From assembly GCA_004194705.1 (NCBI GenBank), contig SADC01000855.1, forward strand, positions 1 through 64,000: a stretch of DNA of 64,000 nt. Reading direction: 5' to 3'. Under the pieces are notes generated by a model. The model did not search any database. It was given only the letters and a program-made list of their open reading frames with translations, and was not told where the DNA came from. This stretch comes from Ditylenchus dipsaci. Its lineage: Eukaryota; Nematoda; Chromadorea; Rhabditida; Anguinidae. Made by a program: the position numbers and the translations under genes. The stretch's first letter is position 1, and each line of letters opens with the position of its first letter. Positions 12,601 to 22,346 of this stretch are shown piece after piece.

Positions 12601-14331
12601 AGTTGAAAAACATGGTGAGGCAGTCGAAGATGCAGATATTTGAATTTCTAACGTTCTGCCATAAAAGTGGCCCCTTTTATTCACTTCCCCTCCCAATACA
12701 GCCCTTATTCCTTTTAAATTCAAAAGGCGCCAATTTAAATTTTCAATTTTGACTAAAAAACCATGATACCCCTGTGGTTCGAAAAAAAAATTTTTCTCAG
12801 AACCAAAAAAACGCGCGGCTTTCTCATGAAATCGGGGTCGAGATACACGAATATGAAGTTATCTCCTCCACCTGATCAGTCCCGTGGGGGGGGGTTGTGA
12901 TTCGTCACTGCAACCCATTTTTTTAGTGTCTCTGATGTTTTTTTTATTTATTGACAGTAACTTGCACCCAGTGTTTTCAAAATTCAAGTTGAAAGTTGCA
13001 GAAAACTACTGGAGGTACCAAATATACAAGGTGGCCCGACATAAACGCATGAATAAATTTTCGTCATAATTTTCTGAATTTGCGGTACTTTGACAAGATC
13101 TGTTTTTATTTGAAAGCTGCATAGACGAGGAATCGAATGACACTAAGCATGCTAAAACATTAAAATTTAAACAACCCAAATTTCAACGGATAAATATAAC
13201 AATGATTTCCCTTAAATTCCGAAAATTTTCGTTTTTTTATCCAGTAAACATTTTTTGATTGAGTATATAGCGCAACGACAACATCTAACACATACTTGTA
13301 GCGCATTTCAACAGCTACAAAATTCATTTCAGAGATTTTTTAAAAGATTTGAGTGTTGAAATATTGTTTTGCCAATGAAACTTTCGCCAATAAGATATTT
13401 TCGACAATAGCATCTTTTTGCCAATGAGATCACCTTATTGGCGGTGTGTTTCGCCAATAGCTTCTTTCTCACGCACTCTTATTTCTTTGTCAGGCATTCT
13501 ACCACCCATCTTATAGCTCATCTCACTGGCTACAAAATGAGTGGTGATTTGCCTGACAAAGAAATAAAAGTACTTGAGAAAAGAACCTATTGACGAAAAG
13601 ATACGATTGGTGAAGTTATCTCATTGGCAAAAAGATGTCATTGGCGAAACGATTACACCCCAAATTGCTACCCTCCCTTTGTGGTTTTAGCTAAATTTGG
13701 CCAGCAATAGCTTGCGACATTTCAAATTGAAACTATTTAAATTGAGACAAATCAGATTGCAACAAAACTTCTCTTTTTGAATTTCGAATTTCCTTTAACA
13801 ATTTTTTCCGCAAAATGAATCGTCTCAATTTGAATTGTTTCAATTTGAAATGTCGCGAGCTATTAATGGCCCTAAATTTGGCGTGAAAAAGCATTTCCGT
13901 TTTGAATGAAAAATAAAATGAAGCTAAAAAAAGACGGTGTTCAATAGTTTGAAATCATACAGTTTACGGACAACCGGAGAATCGGTGAGAATGTTTCTGT
14001 TTTGGTTTCTAGCGTGCGCCACGGGAGCGGTATGTCCAGTAGGTCAATACTGCATGATAGGGGTTTGCGTCCAGAACCTAATGTCTTCGACAACAGGTCT
14101 GAACCTTTAAAAATCAAAAGGCAAATAATTTTGCCCTTTTTAGCTTGCAGTCTGGGAACCCTCTGTTCACCGGGAATGCAATGCCTGTAAGTTATGCGGA
14201 GTTAAAAAAATCGTGAAACAAATTTCAGATACGGTCGATGTCAACCACAATGCTCTATGGTAAAAGAAGAAGAAAAAATGAGATCATTTACTGGAAGTGT
14301 TGGAAATTTTCAGCATCCTTCCAAATACTGA
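9697..14331 (+). CDS. Secreted-type protein with four-Cys modules and Gly-rich linkers
   Basis: Exons are 9697-9914, 11516-11819, 11856-11984, 14013-14096, 14144-14186, 14229-14259 and 14314-14331. All junction phases agree across the set. Repeating modules follow C-x(4,5)-C-x4/5-C-x4-C, for example [35 protein letters not shown] and [18 protein letters not shown], with the motif G-Q-[YI]-C. Between modules 1-3 lie Gly/Leu/Tyr-rich linkers (repeated [10 protein letters not shown]). This resembles extracellular EB/cuticle-type proteins of nematodes, so secretion is inferred. The signal peptide was not found and should be in an upstream exon. Intron 2 (11820-11855) is only 36 nt and of GC-AG type. 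Introns 1 and 3 are swollen by transposons. The last exon adds five residues, then TGA. The gene is not assigned to a named family. Confidence 0.75.
10187..10388. mobile_element. GCCTTGGTCCC hairpin MITE
   Basis: TIRs are TGCCTTGGTCCCC / GGGAGACCAAGGCA. An inner hairpin carries GTAGGCCAGCGTATGTTA and its inverse. Full relatives lie at 23475-23655 and 43115-43280. Simpler ones are at 61028-61143 and inside 15695-15960. This is the highest-copy hairpin family in the window. Confidence 0.75.
10469..11218. mobile_element. LIR-1 long-inverted-repeat element, best copy
   Basis: Arms of about 370 bp run from ACTTATTCGGTTGGGGGG at the left to CCCAACCGAATAAGTGCC at the right. Inside are inverted TTTTTCGAAAAAAT/GACCAAA blocks and CCTTGGGGGACCAA. 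At the centre is a CG-rich stem (AGCCCCTGCGCCCC / GGGGCGCAGGGGCT) flanked by GTCTAAGGTAAGTG and its inverse. No ORF is supported. It sits in intron 1 of the Cys-module gene. Other copies or fragments are at 6115-8990, 30010-30280, 38200-39215 and 56700-57320. Confidence 0.8.
11250..11447. repeat. Hairpin MITE of about 195 bp
   Basis: The arm TTCTGGAATACCCACCCCAG near 11254 is repeated inverted (CTGGGGTGGGTATTCCAGAA) near 11425-11445. The middle is AT-rich. It lies in intron 1 of the Cys-module gene. Confidence 0.75.
12076..12895. mobile_element. LIR-2 long-inverted-repeat element
   Basis: Ends are poly-C/ACGGGACTGATCAGG and its inverse CCTGATCAGTCCCGT/poly-G, with near-perfect arms of about 280 bp. 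The central module is the same TCACTCGAAAGTGACTCTGG plus GTCTAAG...CTTAGAC stem used by LIR-1, so the two families share a core but not ends. It sits in intron 3 of the Cys-module gene. A right-half relative is at 61840-62245. Confidence 0.8.
13372..13655. repeat. CGCCAATA-array palindrome
   Basis: TTTTGCCAATGAAACTTTCGCCAATA units at 13372-13460 return inverted at 13590-13655. The inner arms (GCCTGACAAAGAAATAA and inverse) also pair. No target duplication was found. Confidence 0.7.
13699..13871. mobile_element. TIR MITE with perfect 8-bp duplication CTAAATTT
   Basis: The left TIR GGCCAGCAATAGCTTGCGAC and the inverted right TIR ending GGCC bound a 173-bp element of AAATTGAAAC/GAGACAA-type repeats. 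CTAAATTT occurs directly on both sides (13691-13698 and 13872-13879). A longer relative lies at 44251-44558. It sits in intron 3 of the Cys-module gene. Confidence 0.85.
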
Positions 14332-15690
14332 CATTTGAACTCAAAATTTCATTGTGCTTTCTTTGCAATTTTTTAACACTAGAAAACCCGTCCATCATTT
14401 CTGTTTACTCTAGCAAAGTTTTTTATGCTGACTCTTGTGGTGCCAACCGTTTTCTTTTAAACAATCGAAAAGTCGAGCAAAAAGCAGTTTTTAAAATTTC
14501 TAAGCGACGTTATCCCAGGACATGTCATTCAAAAGCACGATCAATTTCAAACAAGACGCGGGGTGTCAAAAAAGTCGACAGGCAAAATCGGCACTGTTCC
14601 TGTCGAGACAAAAAATTCGAAAACGATTAAACTTTTGCTTTTTTCCCTATGTTTTCTCAAGTTTGTATTCTTGCTTGTAACCTATGCTTATGTGTGTCAT
14701 ATATAAGAAATCTTCACATCACTGGATTGGCCAGGACTTGCTCTATCGATTGAAAAACTTTACCAAATTCAAAAAGTTTGAACAAAAAGAAGTTTGAATT
14801 AACGTCTGTCACAGTCAAACCCGCAACTTCAGGTGGCTTTTTCTCCAGAATTTCGTGATAAAACAATTTCTGGCTGGACACGAAATCGGAATTCTTGCAA
14901 CTTTTTGAACCAGATTGGTAAAAAAATTGACGAAAGGCCAAAGAAAAATTTTAAATTTGGAATAAAAACAGTGTCGAACCCTAGGCGGGAACGAATTTTT
15001 TAAGGTGTCGTTTCAAAAAAAACAGCAGACAAATAGGTCACATTCGAAATGGTTAATGACAGAACGCCAACGTCGATTTTGCCTTTCGACGTGTTTGCAC
15101 CCGTGAAGACACTTTGATGACTGTAATATGTCAAATGACCTCTGGGGGTCTCTTTTTTAACAAGTGTATGTAAGCTGCAATCTGTATGCAAAAACTAGAT
15201 AGCCAGCGCCAACGCGCAAAATCACCATTTTCTCACCTGCCGGATTTCCACTCTAGCTGAGTATAGCTGCTCAATACGTTATCAATACTTGTAGGGAAAT
15301 TCAAAAGCTGCAAGATAAGGCGAAAATTAGCACAAAAATAAGACAAAAGTTACTCAGAAATTACAGGATAACAGGTAGAACCAGCTGTTTCTTGGTATTG
15401 GAATTTGAATGATACTTGGTTTGAACAAATTTAGGAAATTCAAGCACTGTCTTTTTCTCGACTTTTTCGATCGTTCATAGAAATTATCCGCACCACAAAA
15501 TAATAAACAGAAGTTACGGACGTCCTTCCTAATGTTGAAGTGTAGAAATAAAGAATCTGAGTTTTTTCTGTCGTATTAAACATCAGAGATACGATTTCAA
15601 GATAGTGCTATTTCAGTGTGTTTAGTGATTGTTTTTTGGTACGATTTTCTCAACGATTGCACGGGTTTAGTCGTTAGACGAGAATTTTTG
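14332..15690. other. No gene recognised
   Basis: This lies downstream of the Cys-module gene. About 14740-14990 resembles the interior of CAGTCGACTC-type elements ('cagattggtaaaaaaattgac', 'gtgtcgaaccctaggcgggaacga'). No exon or clear TIR pair was found in the remainder. Confidence 0.4.
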
Positions 15691-15694
15691 GCTA

Positions 15695-15960
15695 AATTTA
15701 ACCTGACCCCCACCACTCAGGTTAACCTGACCCCACCAGTCAGGTAAACCTGACCCCCACCAGTCAATTCAGCTTGGGAGACCAAGGCGAAATTTTTTAA
15801 GTTATTTTTTAAAATCATTTAAAAACAATTAAAAAAATAATTTAAAAATTTCGCCTTGGTCCCCCAAGCTAAATTGACTGGTGGGGGTCAGGTTTACCTG
15901 AGTGGTGGGGTCAGGTTTACCTGAGTGGTGGGGGTCAGGTTAAACTGCTCCGAATTTTTC
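15695..15960. repeat. Hairpin with AACCTGACCCCCACC arrays
   Basis: Three units of AACCTGACCCCCACCA(C/G)TCAG at the left are mirrored by three CTGAGTGGTGGGGGTCAGGTT units at the right. They enclose a GACCAAGGCGAAATTTTT / AAATTTCGCCTTGGTC inner hairpin (the GCCTTGGTCCC family). It may be an insertion of the latter inside the former. Confidence 0.8.
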
Positions 15961-16226
15961 AGACAATCGAAGTTGTTTTTTTATGTAATTTTGGTAGCCG
16001 GTAAATTCATCTCTTAGGAATTCAGCCCGGTGAATTTATAAGTGGGAGTGAATTCATATTTTTAAGTAAGTTATAATTCGACAGAACTTGAAAACATTGA
16101 AGGAAATAATAATAAAGATGACAAAAACAACAAAAAAAATTAACATTTGGCGCTAGTAGCGAATATGCTCTCCCCCAAATCTAACCTTTCAAAAATCGCT
16201 GTAACTACCCTTTGGAAACTTGTTTA

Positions 16227-16790
16227 TGCCTCGTGTACGCAGAGCAAGTCAAAGTCAAGGTCAAAGTCAAAGTTTTTTGTGTGTACGCACAGAAAGTTGA
16301 CTTGCAAGTCAACTTTGACTTTGCCTTTGATCTTTTACTTTGACTTTTGGCTGTGTACGCATGACTTTGACTTTGCCCTTGACTTTGACTGGCGTTTCAA
16401 AAAGTTTGAAACAGAAAGTCGAAGTCAAAGTTTTTTTTCGAATTTTTCGTGCCTTCTTTTTGATCTTCTTTACTGATCAGTGGTGCATTGTGCTGCTACA
16501 TACATTCATGGTTGCAGTAAAGGCGTTTTTATTCACAAATCGGGCTTATCTCTTCTATTTTCAAAAATCATGGTCGATTCGACTGATGATTCGACTGATG
16601 GTTGGCAGAATGAAATGATTTGATTTGCTCTTCGTTGGTGTCTAATAAAGTTTCCGTTAGAATTCTGTGAATGAGTATATTGTTTTTGATTAATGACCTT
16701 GACTTTGACTTCCTGTGCGTACACACCCCATGACTTTGACTTTGCTTTGACTTTGACCTTGACTTTGACTTGCTCTGCGTACACGTAGTG
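16227..16790. mobile_element. Element bounded by CAAAGTCAAGGTCAAAGTC repeats
   Basis: TIR CGTGTACGCAGAGCAAGTC at the left matches GACTTGCTCTGCGTACACG at the right. Next to each end are hexamer arrays AAGTCA / TGACTT. Frames across the arrays give Lys-Ser-Lys peptides that are products of the repeat, not genes. Confidence 0.75.
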
Positions 16791-16794
16791 TTAG

Positions 16795-17745
16795 CCTTAG
16801 CCCTTACAGGGAACATATGGTAGTGACGATGCGATTCGGAAAACCCTATATACCATTTGATAGAGAATCGAAAATGCTTATTTGACATAAAGATCCTTTT
16901 CTGCGGAAAAGTCAATTTGGGGGTGAAGAATGCGTTTGAAAGTTGAGTAAAATTGTTCAATATATATATCTGACAATACCCCTGATACCCAGTCTAGTGG
17001 TTAAGCGTTCTGTGCTCGAGTATGCTCTCCAGCTCGAACCCGCATGGACCCTTTTTTATTTTTTTGTTCAATTTATTTTCTTGTCGTGTTTTTGTGCTTT
17101 TCAATGATTCAAATTTCAATTTCAATGATTTATATTTTTATATCTACTTAAACAATACGGTGATAATAATTTTCAATGAAAAAATGAGAAAAGTACAAAA
17201 ACAGCTCTACACTATGCCAATGACCAGCTAAAGGGTGCTCATTGTGAGCTGTAGTTGTACTTTTCTTATTTTTTCATTGAAAATAATTATCACCGTATTA
17301 TTTAAGTAGATATGAAAATTATGCAATGTTTAAGAATCATTAAAAAAAAATTCAATAGAACAAAAATAAATAAAAAGCATCCATGCGGGTTCGAACTCGA
17401 GAGCGTACTCGAGCACGCTTAACCACTACACTACCGAAGCACACATTTAAAAGGGGTAGGGTTGTCGGTTCGATTAATCGAAATCGATTAATCGCACTCA
17501 TTATCGAAAAATTTCGATTATCGATTCGATTAATCGAAAATTTTGATGCATCGACAACCCTAAATAGGGGTATTATCAGATATATATACTGAAAAATTAT
17601 TCTTAACTTTCAAACGCATTTTTCACCCCCTAAATCGACTTTTCAGCAGAAATTATCTTTATGTCTAAAAAGCATTTTCAATTCTCTATCGAATGGTATA
17701 TAGGGTTTTCCCGAATTGCATCGTCACTACCATATGTTCCCTTGT
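16795..17745. repeat. Palindrome of about 950 bp with tRNA-like segments in both arms
   Basis: The arms pair from GGGAACATATGGTAGTGACG at the left to CGTCACTACCATATGTTCCC at the right. Each arm carries a tRNA-like block: 16990-17050 has TAGTGGTTAAGCG (box A-like) and CTCGAACCCGCATGG (box B-like). The inverse block at 17385-17445 reads GTAGTGGTTAAGCGTGCTCG...GGTTCGAACCC-like on minus. A diverged relative is at 57500-57830. Confidence 0.75.
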
Positions 17746-17890
17746 TAGGCTCGGGGTAGGCCAGCGTACGGAAGTTGGACTAATAAATAGTTCACGCACT
17801 TTTTGTGGGGCCTGGGACATATATTTAGGTACTCTTTACTGAAATTTTAAAAGGGGAAATTCGGGGGTGGGGATTTTATTCGCTACTAGG

Positions 17891-18767
17891 GTCAAAAATT
17901 TTACCATGCTACCACTCGTGGTAAAAATTTCACCATAGTAAGTGCTTACCATGGTATTCATTCACCACGGTATTATATTAACGGGCCCTGGTAGAAACAC
18001 CTTTTTGACACTGAATTTTCCGCAGTGGCAGACCACTCATAACTTATTGCGATTGCCGACAAATTTATCATGTTTGAGAAGCGTTCAAATAAGATGACAA
18101 GTAATAGCTTTCAAAAAAGCGCCTTTAATTTTCGTTTCAAATAGAATGGCATTGTGTTTCCTAAAAATTGTTTTCTGCACATACTGTGATTTTGTGTTTT
18201 TTTTCTTGCACGTCGTTGTGTTTTCGTACTTTTCAAGTGAATCGAAACTTATTTTGCTTTTTTCTTCGCCCCAACTTCAATTATTCGGTTGTCCGGAAAG
18301 TTCCCGGAATTTTCTAATGGTCCCCCCTGTTGTGTTTTTGGCATTTTATGTTATTGATTTTCCTTGCAACGTTGTTGCCTTTAAACCGCTTTTTGTTATT
18401 TTAGATGGACAAAAGTTATATTAGACATGTTATCCTCTTGCGAAATCCGAATACTTTGTGATCTGATCAGGATAATTTTTATGGGCTAAAATATCCATTT
18501 AACACGGGAAGCCCTGACTGTGAGACCTGTTCATTCTGGTCCAGATTTTATGGAGAACTGCAAACCGTTTTTCAATAAAGCCGGTTTGGCTCGAGATCTT
18601 CACTAATTTCTGAACTGCGTCAAATGGGACGTGGGTATCTTGAAAAATCAGGTGATGCTTGAATATTTTATAAAAAACATGCATTACTACTTGTATAGCT
18701 TGTTAGAAAGCGCAAAAAATCAGCTTTCTAATGACATATTGTTGAGGGTTCAAGATAACATAATGTA
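17891..18767. other. Intergenic, with a mariner-like end at about 18285-18350
   Basis: TTATTCGGTTGTCCGGAAAG at about 18280 resembles mariner terminal sequence. The same block in inverse lies at 23935-23990 beside YJU2. No coding sequence is associated. The rest holds nothing recognised. Confidence 0.4.
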
Positions 18768-19136
18768 AAATGATTGGCCGAAAAATAACTTGGAATTGTC
18801 AGAATCACACCCCGGAATGGCCAGAAGCCCCTGAAAGTTGGTTTTTTGTGGTTTACTAAAGGGGGATAAACTTTTTGCGAAAATTCGATTGAGCGGATCA
18901 GAATTCCGGTCCGATCGGCTGAATCACTCCGAATTTCATCCTGAACCACTCAAAACACAATAAACCTGGAATTCTGAGCGATTATGCCTATCTGACCGGA
19001 ATTCTGATCCGCTCAACCGAATTTTCGCAAAAAGTTCACCCCTTTAGTAAATCCCCAAAACCCAACTTTCAGGGGCTTCTCGCCATTCCAAGGTGGGATT
19101 CTGACCAATCCAAGTTATTTTCTGACTATAAAATTT
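18768..19136. repeat. Palindromic element (GGCCAGAAGCCCCTGAAAG family)
   Basis: Arms of about 180 bp containing TGGCCAGAAGCCCCTGAAAG and GCGAAAATTCGATTGAGCGG meet at the centre near 18955. A close second copy is at 53665-54005 and a decayed third is near 56465-56690. Confidence 0.75.
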
Positions 19137-19487
19137 GAATTCCCGCAAATTTTGACTAAAAGCGACGAGAAAAACTTAGGGGGCAATTTTCAGAAATTTA
19201 AGGGGCATTTTTCAGTAATTAGGGGCAAAATTAAATACCACCCTTAAAAAAATTAACAAATATTTCCGTTGAAAGCATTTTAACGGATTTTTTTTTCTTC
19301 ATAGCTTGATTTACCTAAATTTTGACATCGTAGTTGATTTGCTTATAGGACTGCTCTAAAAATAAAATTCATCGTCAAAATTCAAATTCCTCTCGAGACA
19401 TTAATCATTCAAATGTACTAAGGTTAAATGTTTTTTGTCTCGAGAGGATTCTAATTTTAACGATGACTGAAACTTTTTATGAGCAGT

Positions 19488-19608
19488 TTGTTAAGCAAAT
19501 CGTTCTTTTTGGTTATCGGGAATACGACCTCAGTCGTGCAAGACAATTTATGCGTAAGATCGGGTATTCCGATGAAAAGAACCAAATCTGCCATGCTGAC
19601 TGAATGCG
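19488..19608. repeat. Short hairpin MITE (GGTTATCGGGAATAC)
   Basis: TTCTTTTTGGTTATCGGGAA pairs with a decayed inverse ending near 19580. The copy at 58470-58572 is nearly perfect and carries the same loop in reverse. Confidence 0.6.
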
Positions 19609-20202
19609 GTGTAAAATTTCAGGTTAGTAAAGCGAAACACAATGACGAGGCTGTTTGCGGATGCTAAATCAGATTTGTCACACGGAAACGGCCATAATTT
19701 TTTTTTATGTTTTCAAAAATTATTCTGTTGGTGCCATCTTGTAGCTAAGATTCAGGGCTACCAGAAGAGCTTTTGATAAAGTATATGTTGTTGAAAAAAT
19801 TGAGTTTTTAAAGAAAGACTCCGCCCAAGATTTTCACTCGAATTTGAGTCTTGATCTTGGGCGGATTCTTAAGTTTTATCTGAGTTTTTAAGTATTAACA
19901 TGAGCGACAACAAACAGTAGAAACTGTTGTCAACTAACCTCTCAATAAAAAAGGCTAGAGAGAAACCTAAGAATCTAATCCATTAGAAAATCAGTATGCT
20001 TTATCGCCTCACAGATTCAACAGGGTGATTTACAGGGTGTAGCAAGTATTTTTGGATTTTTCAAATGCCTGTATTTTTCAACTTCTATGAGCACATTAGC
20101 CAGATTTTTTTTACCAGAAAGAAGAAGACGGGAGTTTTTGTTAAATACCAAACTTGGGCTGTTAGTCTATCTGATTTTTAAACTTTTTGATTTCAGTGCA
20201 AT
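19609..20202. other. No gene recognised
   Basis: A small hairpin (GACTCCGCCCAAGAT / ATCTTGGGCGGATTC) lies at about 19818-19872. The sequence from about 20033 (ACAGGGTGTAGCAAG...) may be the left terminus of the transposon carrying the 20203-22100 transposase, since CAGGGTG is a usual start for such elements. Confidence 0.4.
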
Positions 20203-21189
20203 ATGGCATTCAGCACTCAAGAAAAAGCTTTCTGTGTGGTTGAATTCGGCAAGTTGGGAAGTTGCGCGTCGCTGTGCAGAGAAGTTTCAAGCGTCAGTAT
20301 CGCCTTCCACCTCGTACAAAGATTCTTCACATTCATCCTCACCGGCTCTACGTGTGCGTGCGTACTTGTCTGAAGTGTTTCTGAACGATGGATAGGCAGA
20401 AGTTCTCCAAATTGCCCTGACTGCCTTACTCACCAGATCTGACGCCATGTGATTTTTCTTGTGGAGCAGGATCAAAAGCAGGGTCTACAAGGAGCCGGGC
20501 TGTACCTCATTTCGTAACGCGCCATTTCGTAACAGGTTCATTTGGTAACAGGTTCATTTGGTAACGGGTTCATTTAGTAAAAGGTTCATTTCGTAACATT
20601 TTTTTCGTAACGCAAGATTTCGTAACAGATCATTTCGTAAAAATTTTTCCGTAAAAGATTCGTTCGTAACAGATTTTTTCGTAACACGAGATTTCTTGAC
20701 AAAATTTTTTGCAATATTGATCAAGGCTCTATATATTTAATTGAATCTAATTTACAACTTTTTTCATCAACAGGGCACCAATTCAAACGCTTGTCTTTTA
20801 TATCTAAATTATGGTAAAAAAAGGTATGCACCCAGATAGATTCAAACCAGAAACCTCTACACTAACCCTTAGAATCGCTCAGAACTCCATCAACAGTGAC
20901 CAAACCAACCAAGTGGTCGTCCACTTGGATCGATGTTTTTCAAGGTTTTCGAGTTTGACAGTGGTAAAATACATTTTATTAAGAAATTTTTGAGTTATCG
21001 TAAATTCTTGATTTCTCAAAATTAATTACTCACGATACTCATAAATTTCTTGATAAAATGTTTTTTTACCACTGTCAAACATCTCAGCATGGTCGAATTA
21101 GTGCAGAAAATTGTTTCGGACCCGAAAACGCGAAAAAAAATTTGATCCAAGTGGATGACCACTTGGTTTTTGTCTGGTCCACTAGATTA

Positions 21190-21255
21190 AGTTCTGAGCG
21201 ATTCTAAGGCGTGATGTAAAGACGTGATGGTTCGAATCCACCTGGGCGCATATTT
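21190..21255 (+). repeat. tRNA-like (Leu-type) segment in a palindrome arm
   Basis: TGAGCGATTCTAAGGCG resembles tRNA-Leu box A and GGTTCGAATCC matches box B. The block ends ACCTGGGCGCA. An inverted relative lies at about 20825-20890 in the other arm. Stems are too degraded for a working tRNA. Confidence 0.5.
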
Positions 21256-21484
21256 TAATTTTTATTATAATTTGGAGTGTTTGAGTAGTGTAGAACTCCA
21301 TACACTCATCACCAAGGTTGCTGGTCAAACCCTCTAAGTGCAATCAGTCTATAGTAGAGGACCTCGATTCATGGTCCTGGTCACTGGTGCTTGACGGGAT
21401 TGGAGAGCATAAGGTGCTTTTAGATAGTTTGGGTTGATTTGAGGTGGTTTCATTTTTGTAAATTAGATTAAAATAAATTAGGTC

Positions 21485-21680
21485 GCGCCTTAAAGGACCA
21501 TAGCCGTCGCCGACAACGAGAATTTCAAATGTTTGAATTCGCGTGGGACACTTCTCTTCGTCTCGCACTGTACTCTTTTGACTTGCTTAGTATGACTCAA
21601 AAGAGTTCAATGAAATACAAAAGAGAAGTGTCCCGCGCGAATTCAAACATTTGAAATTCTCGTTGTCGGAGACGGCTATG
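21485..21680. mobile_element. TTAA-type hairpin MITE
   Basis: Arms CTTAAAGGACCATAGCCGTC and GACGGCTATGGTCTTTA enclose paired ACGAGAATTTCAAATGTTTG segments. It shares end words with 53068-53299 (TTAA|AGGGCCAT). Confidence 0.65.
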
Positions 21681-22346
21681 GTCTTTACATCACTGTTACG
21701 AAAAATATTTGTTAGGAAATCTCGCTGTTACGAAAAAAAATGTTACGAAATAAAGCTGTGCGAAATAACATGTTACCAAATGAACTTGTTACCAAATGAA
21801 CCTGTTACGAAAATGGCGCGTTACGAAATGAGGTACAGCCGGGAGCCGATCGCAAACGTGGATGAGCTTATTGAGAGAATTGAGATTGCCTTTGAGAATT
21901 GCCTCAAAGAATTGCCCCTGATAAAAAAATATCTGGCTGATGTGTTCATAAAAGTTGAAAAAATACAGCCATTTGAAAAAATCCAAAAATACTTGCTACA
22001 CCTGTATTTCTCCGGCAGTGACAAATGGGTGGTCCACGCAAAAAGTAATAACCGTATGCATTTCTCATCGAAAGAGATATCCTACAATGCCAAAAATTAA
22101 GAACACTTAAAAGCACAGAAACAACTACAGGGTGGATTTAAAAAATTCGGAAAACATTCATAAATTTGCGTATGTAGCCCCTTGCCCATCGGTTTATCCA
22201 AGTCAAATAAAGTCAAGAGTTAAGTCAAGGAATTGGTTTAGAAAATGACATAAATATTTATTTGCGCCAGTCATTTTACATTATGTTATCGTAAACCCGA
22301 CATCAATATGTCAGAGAAAGTAGGGTTGGCCAAGGGCCATATGCCC

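Larger units (their letters stand above)
16150..17890. mobile_element. TAGTAGCGAATA-TIR element carrying two nested repeats
   Basis: Ends are GGCGCTAGTAGCGAATA (left) and TTATTCGCTACTAGGGTC (right). A compact 247-bp relative with the same ends is at 36372-36618. The extra 1.5 kb here comes from a CTTTGAC-repeat element (16227-16790) and a palindrome of about 950 bp (16795-17745). Confidence 0.7.
20498..21840. mobile_element. Insertion with CGTAAC-array ends in the mariner-like gene
   Basis: Ends are GGCTGTACCTCATTTCGTAA and its inverse. Both sides carry arrays of CGTAACAGGTTCATTTGGTA-like units (20505-20695 and 21695-21835). Flanks are aggagccg (20490-20497) and gggagccg (21841-21848), a 7-of-8 duplication. 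Removing the insert restores the transposase reading. The interior is a palindrome with tRNA-like segments plus a TTAA-type hairpin (21485-21680). No transposase is present, so it is non-autonomous. Confidence 0.85.
20203..22100 (+). pseudogene. Mariner/Tc1-like transposase remnant split by an insertion
   Basis: From the ATG at 20203 the frame starts MAFSTQEKAFCVVEF, the helix-turn-helix (DUF4817-type) head of a widespread mariner/Tc1-like family. After decayed sequence, about 20420-20497 encodes the catalytic-region end: SPDLTPCDF (after frame slips), then a RIKSRVYKEP block. The coding sequence breaks at 20497 and resumes at 21842 with IANVDELIERIEIAFENC, the expected continuation. Most of the DDE domain between head and tail is absent and frames are broken, so the gene is inactive. 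The 1343-bp insertion 20498-21840 separates the two parts and has duplicated GGAGCCG. Confidence 0.75.

Noticed and set aside
16147..16960. Lys/Ser-rich ORFs of 90-130 residues
   Set aside because: They are translations of AAGTCA hexamer arrays, with equivalent frames on both strands.
21190..21255. Functional tRNA-Leu gene
   Set aside because: Box A and B resemblance only. The acceptor and anticodon stems do not pair convincingly, and it lies in a repeat palindrome.
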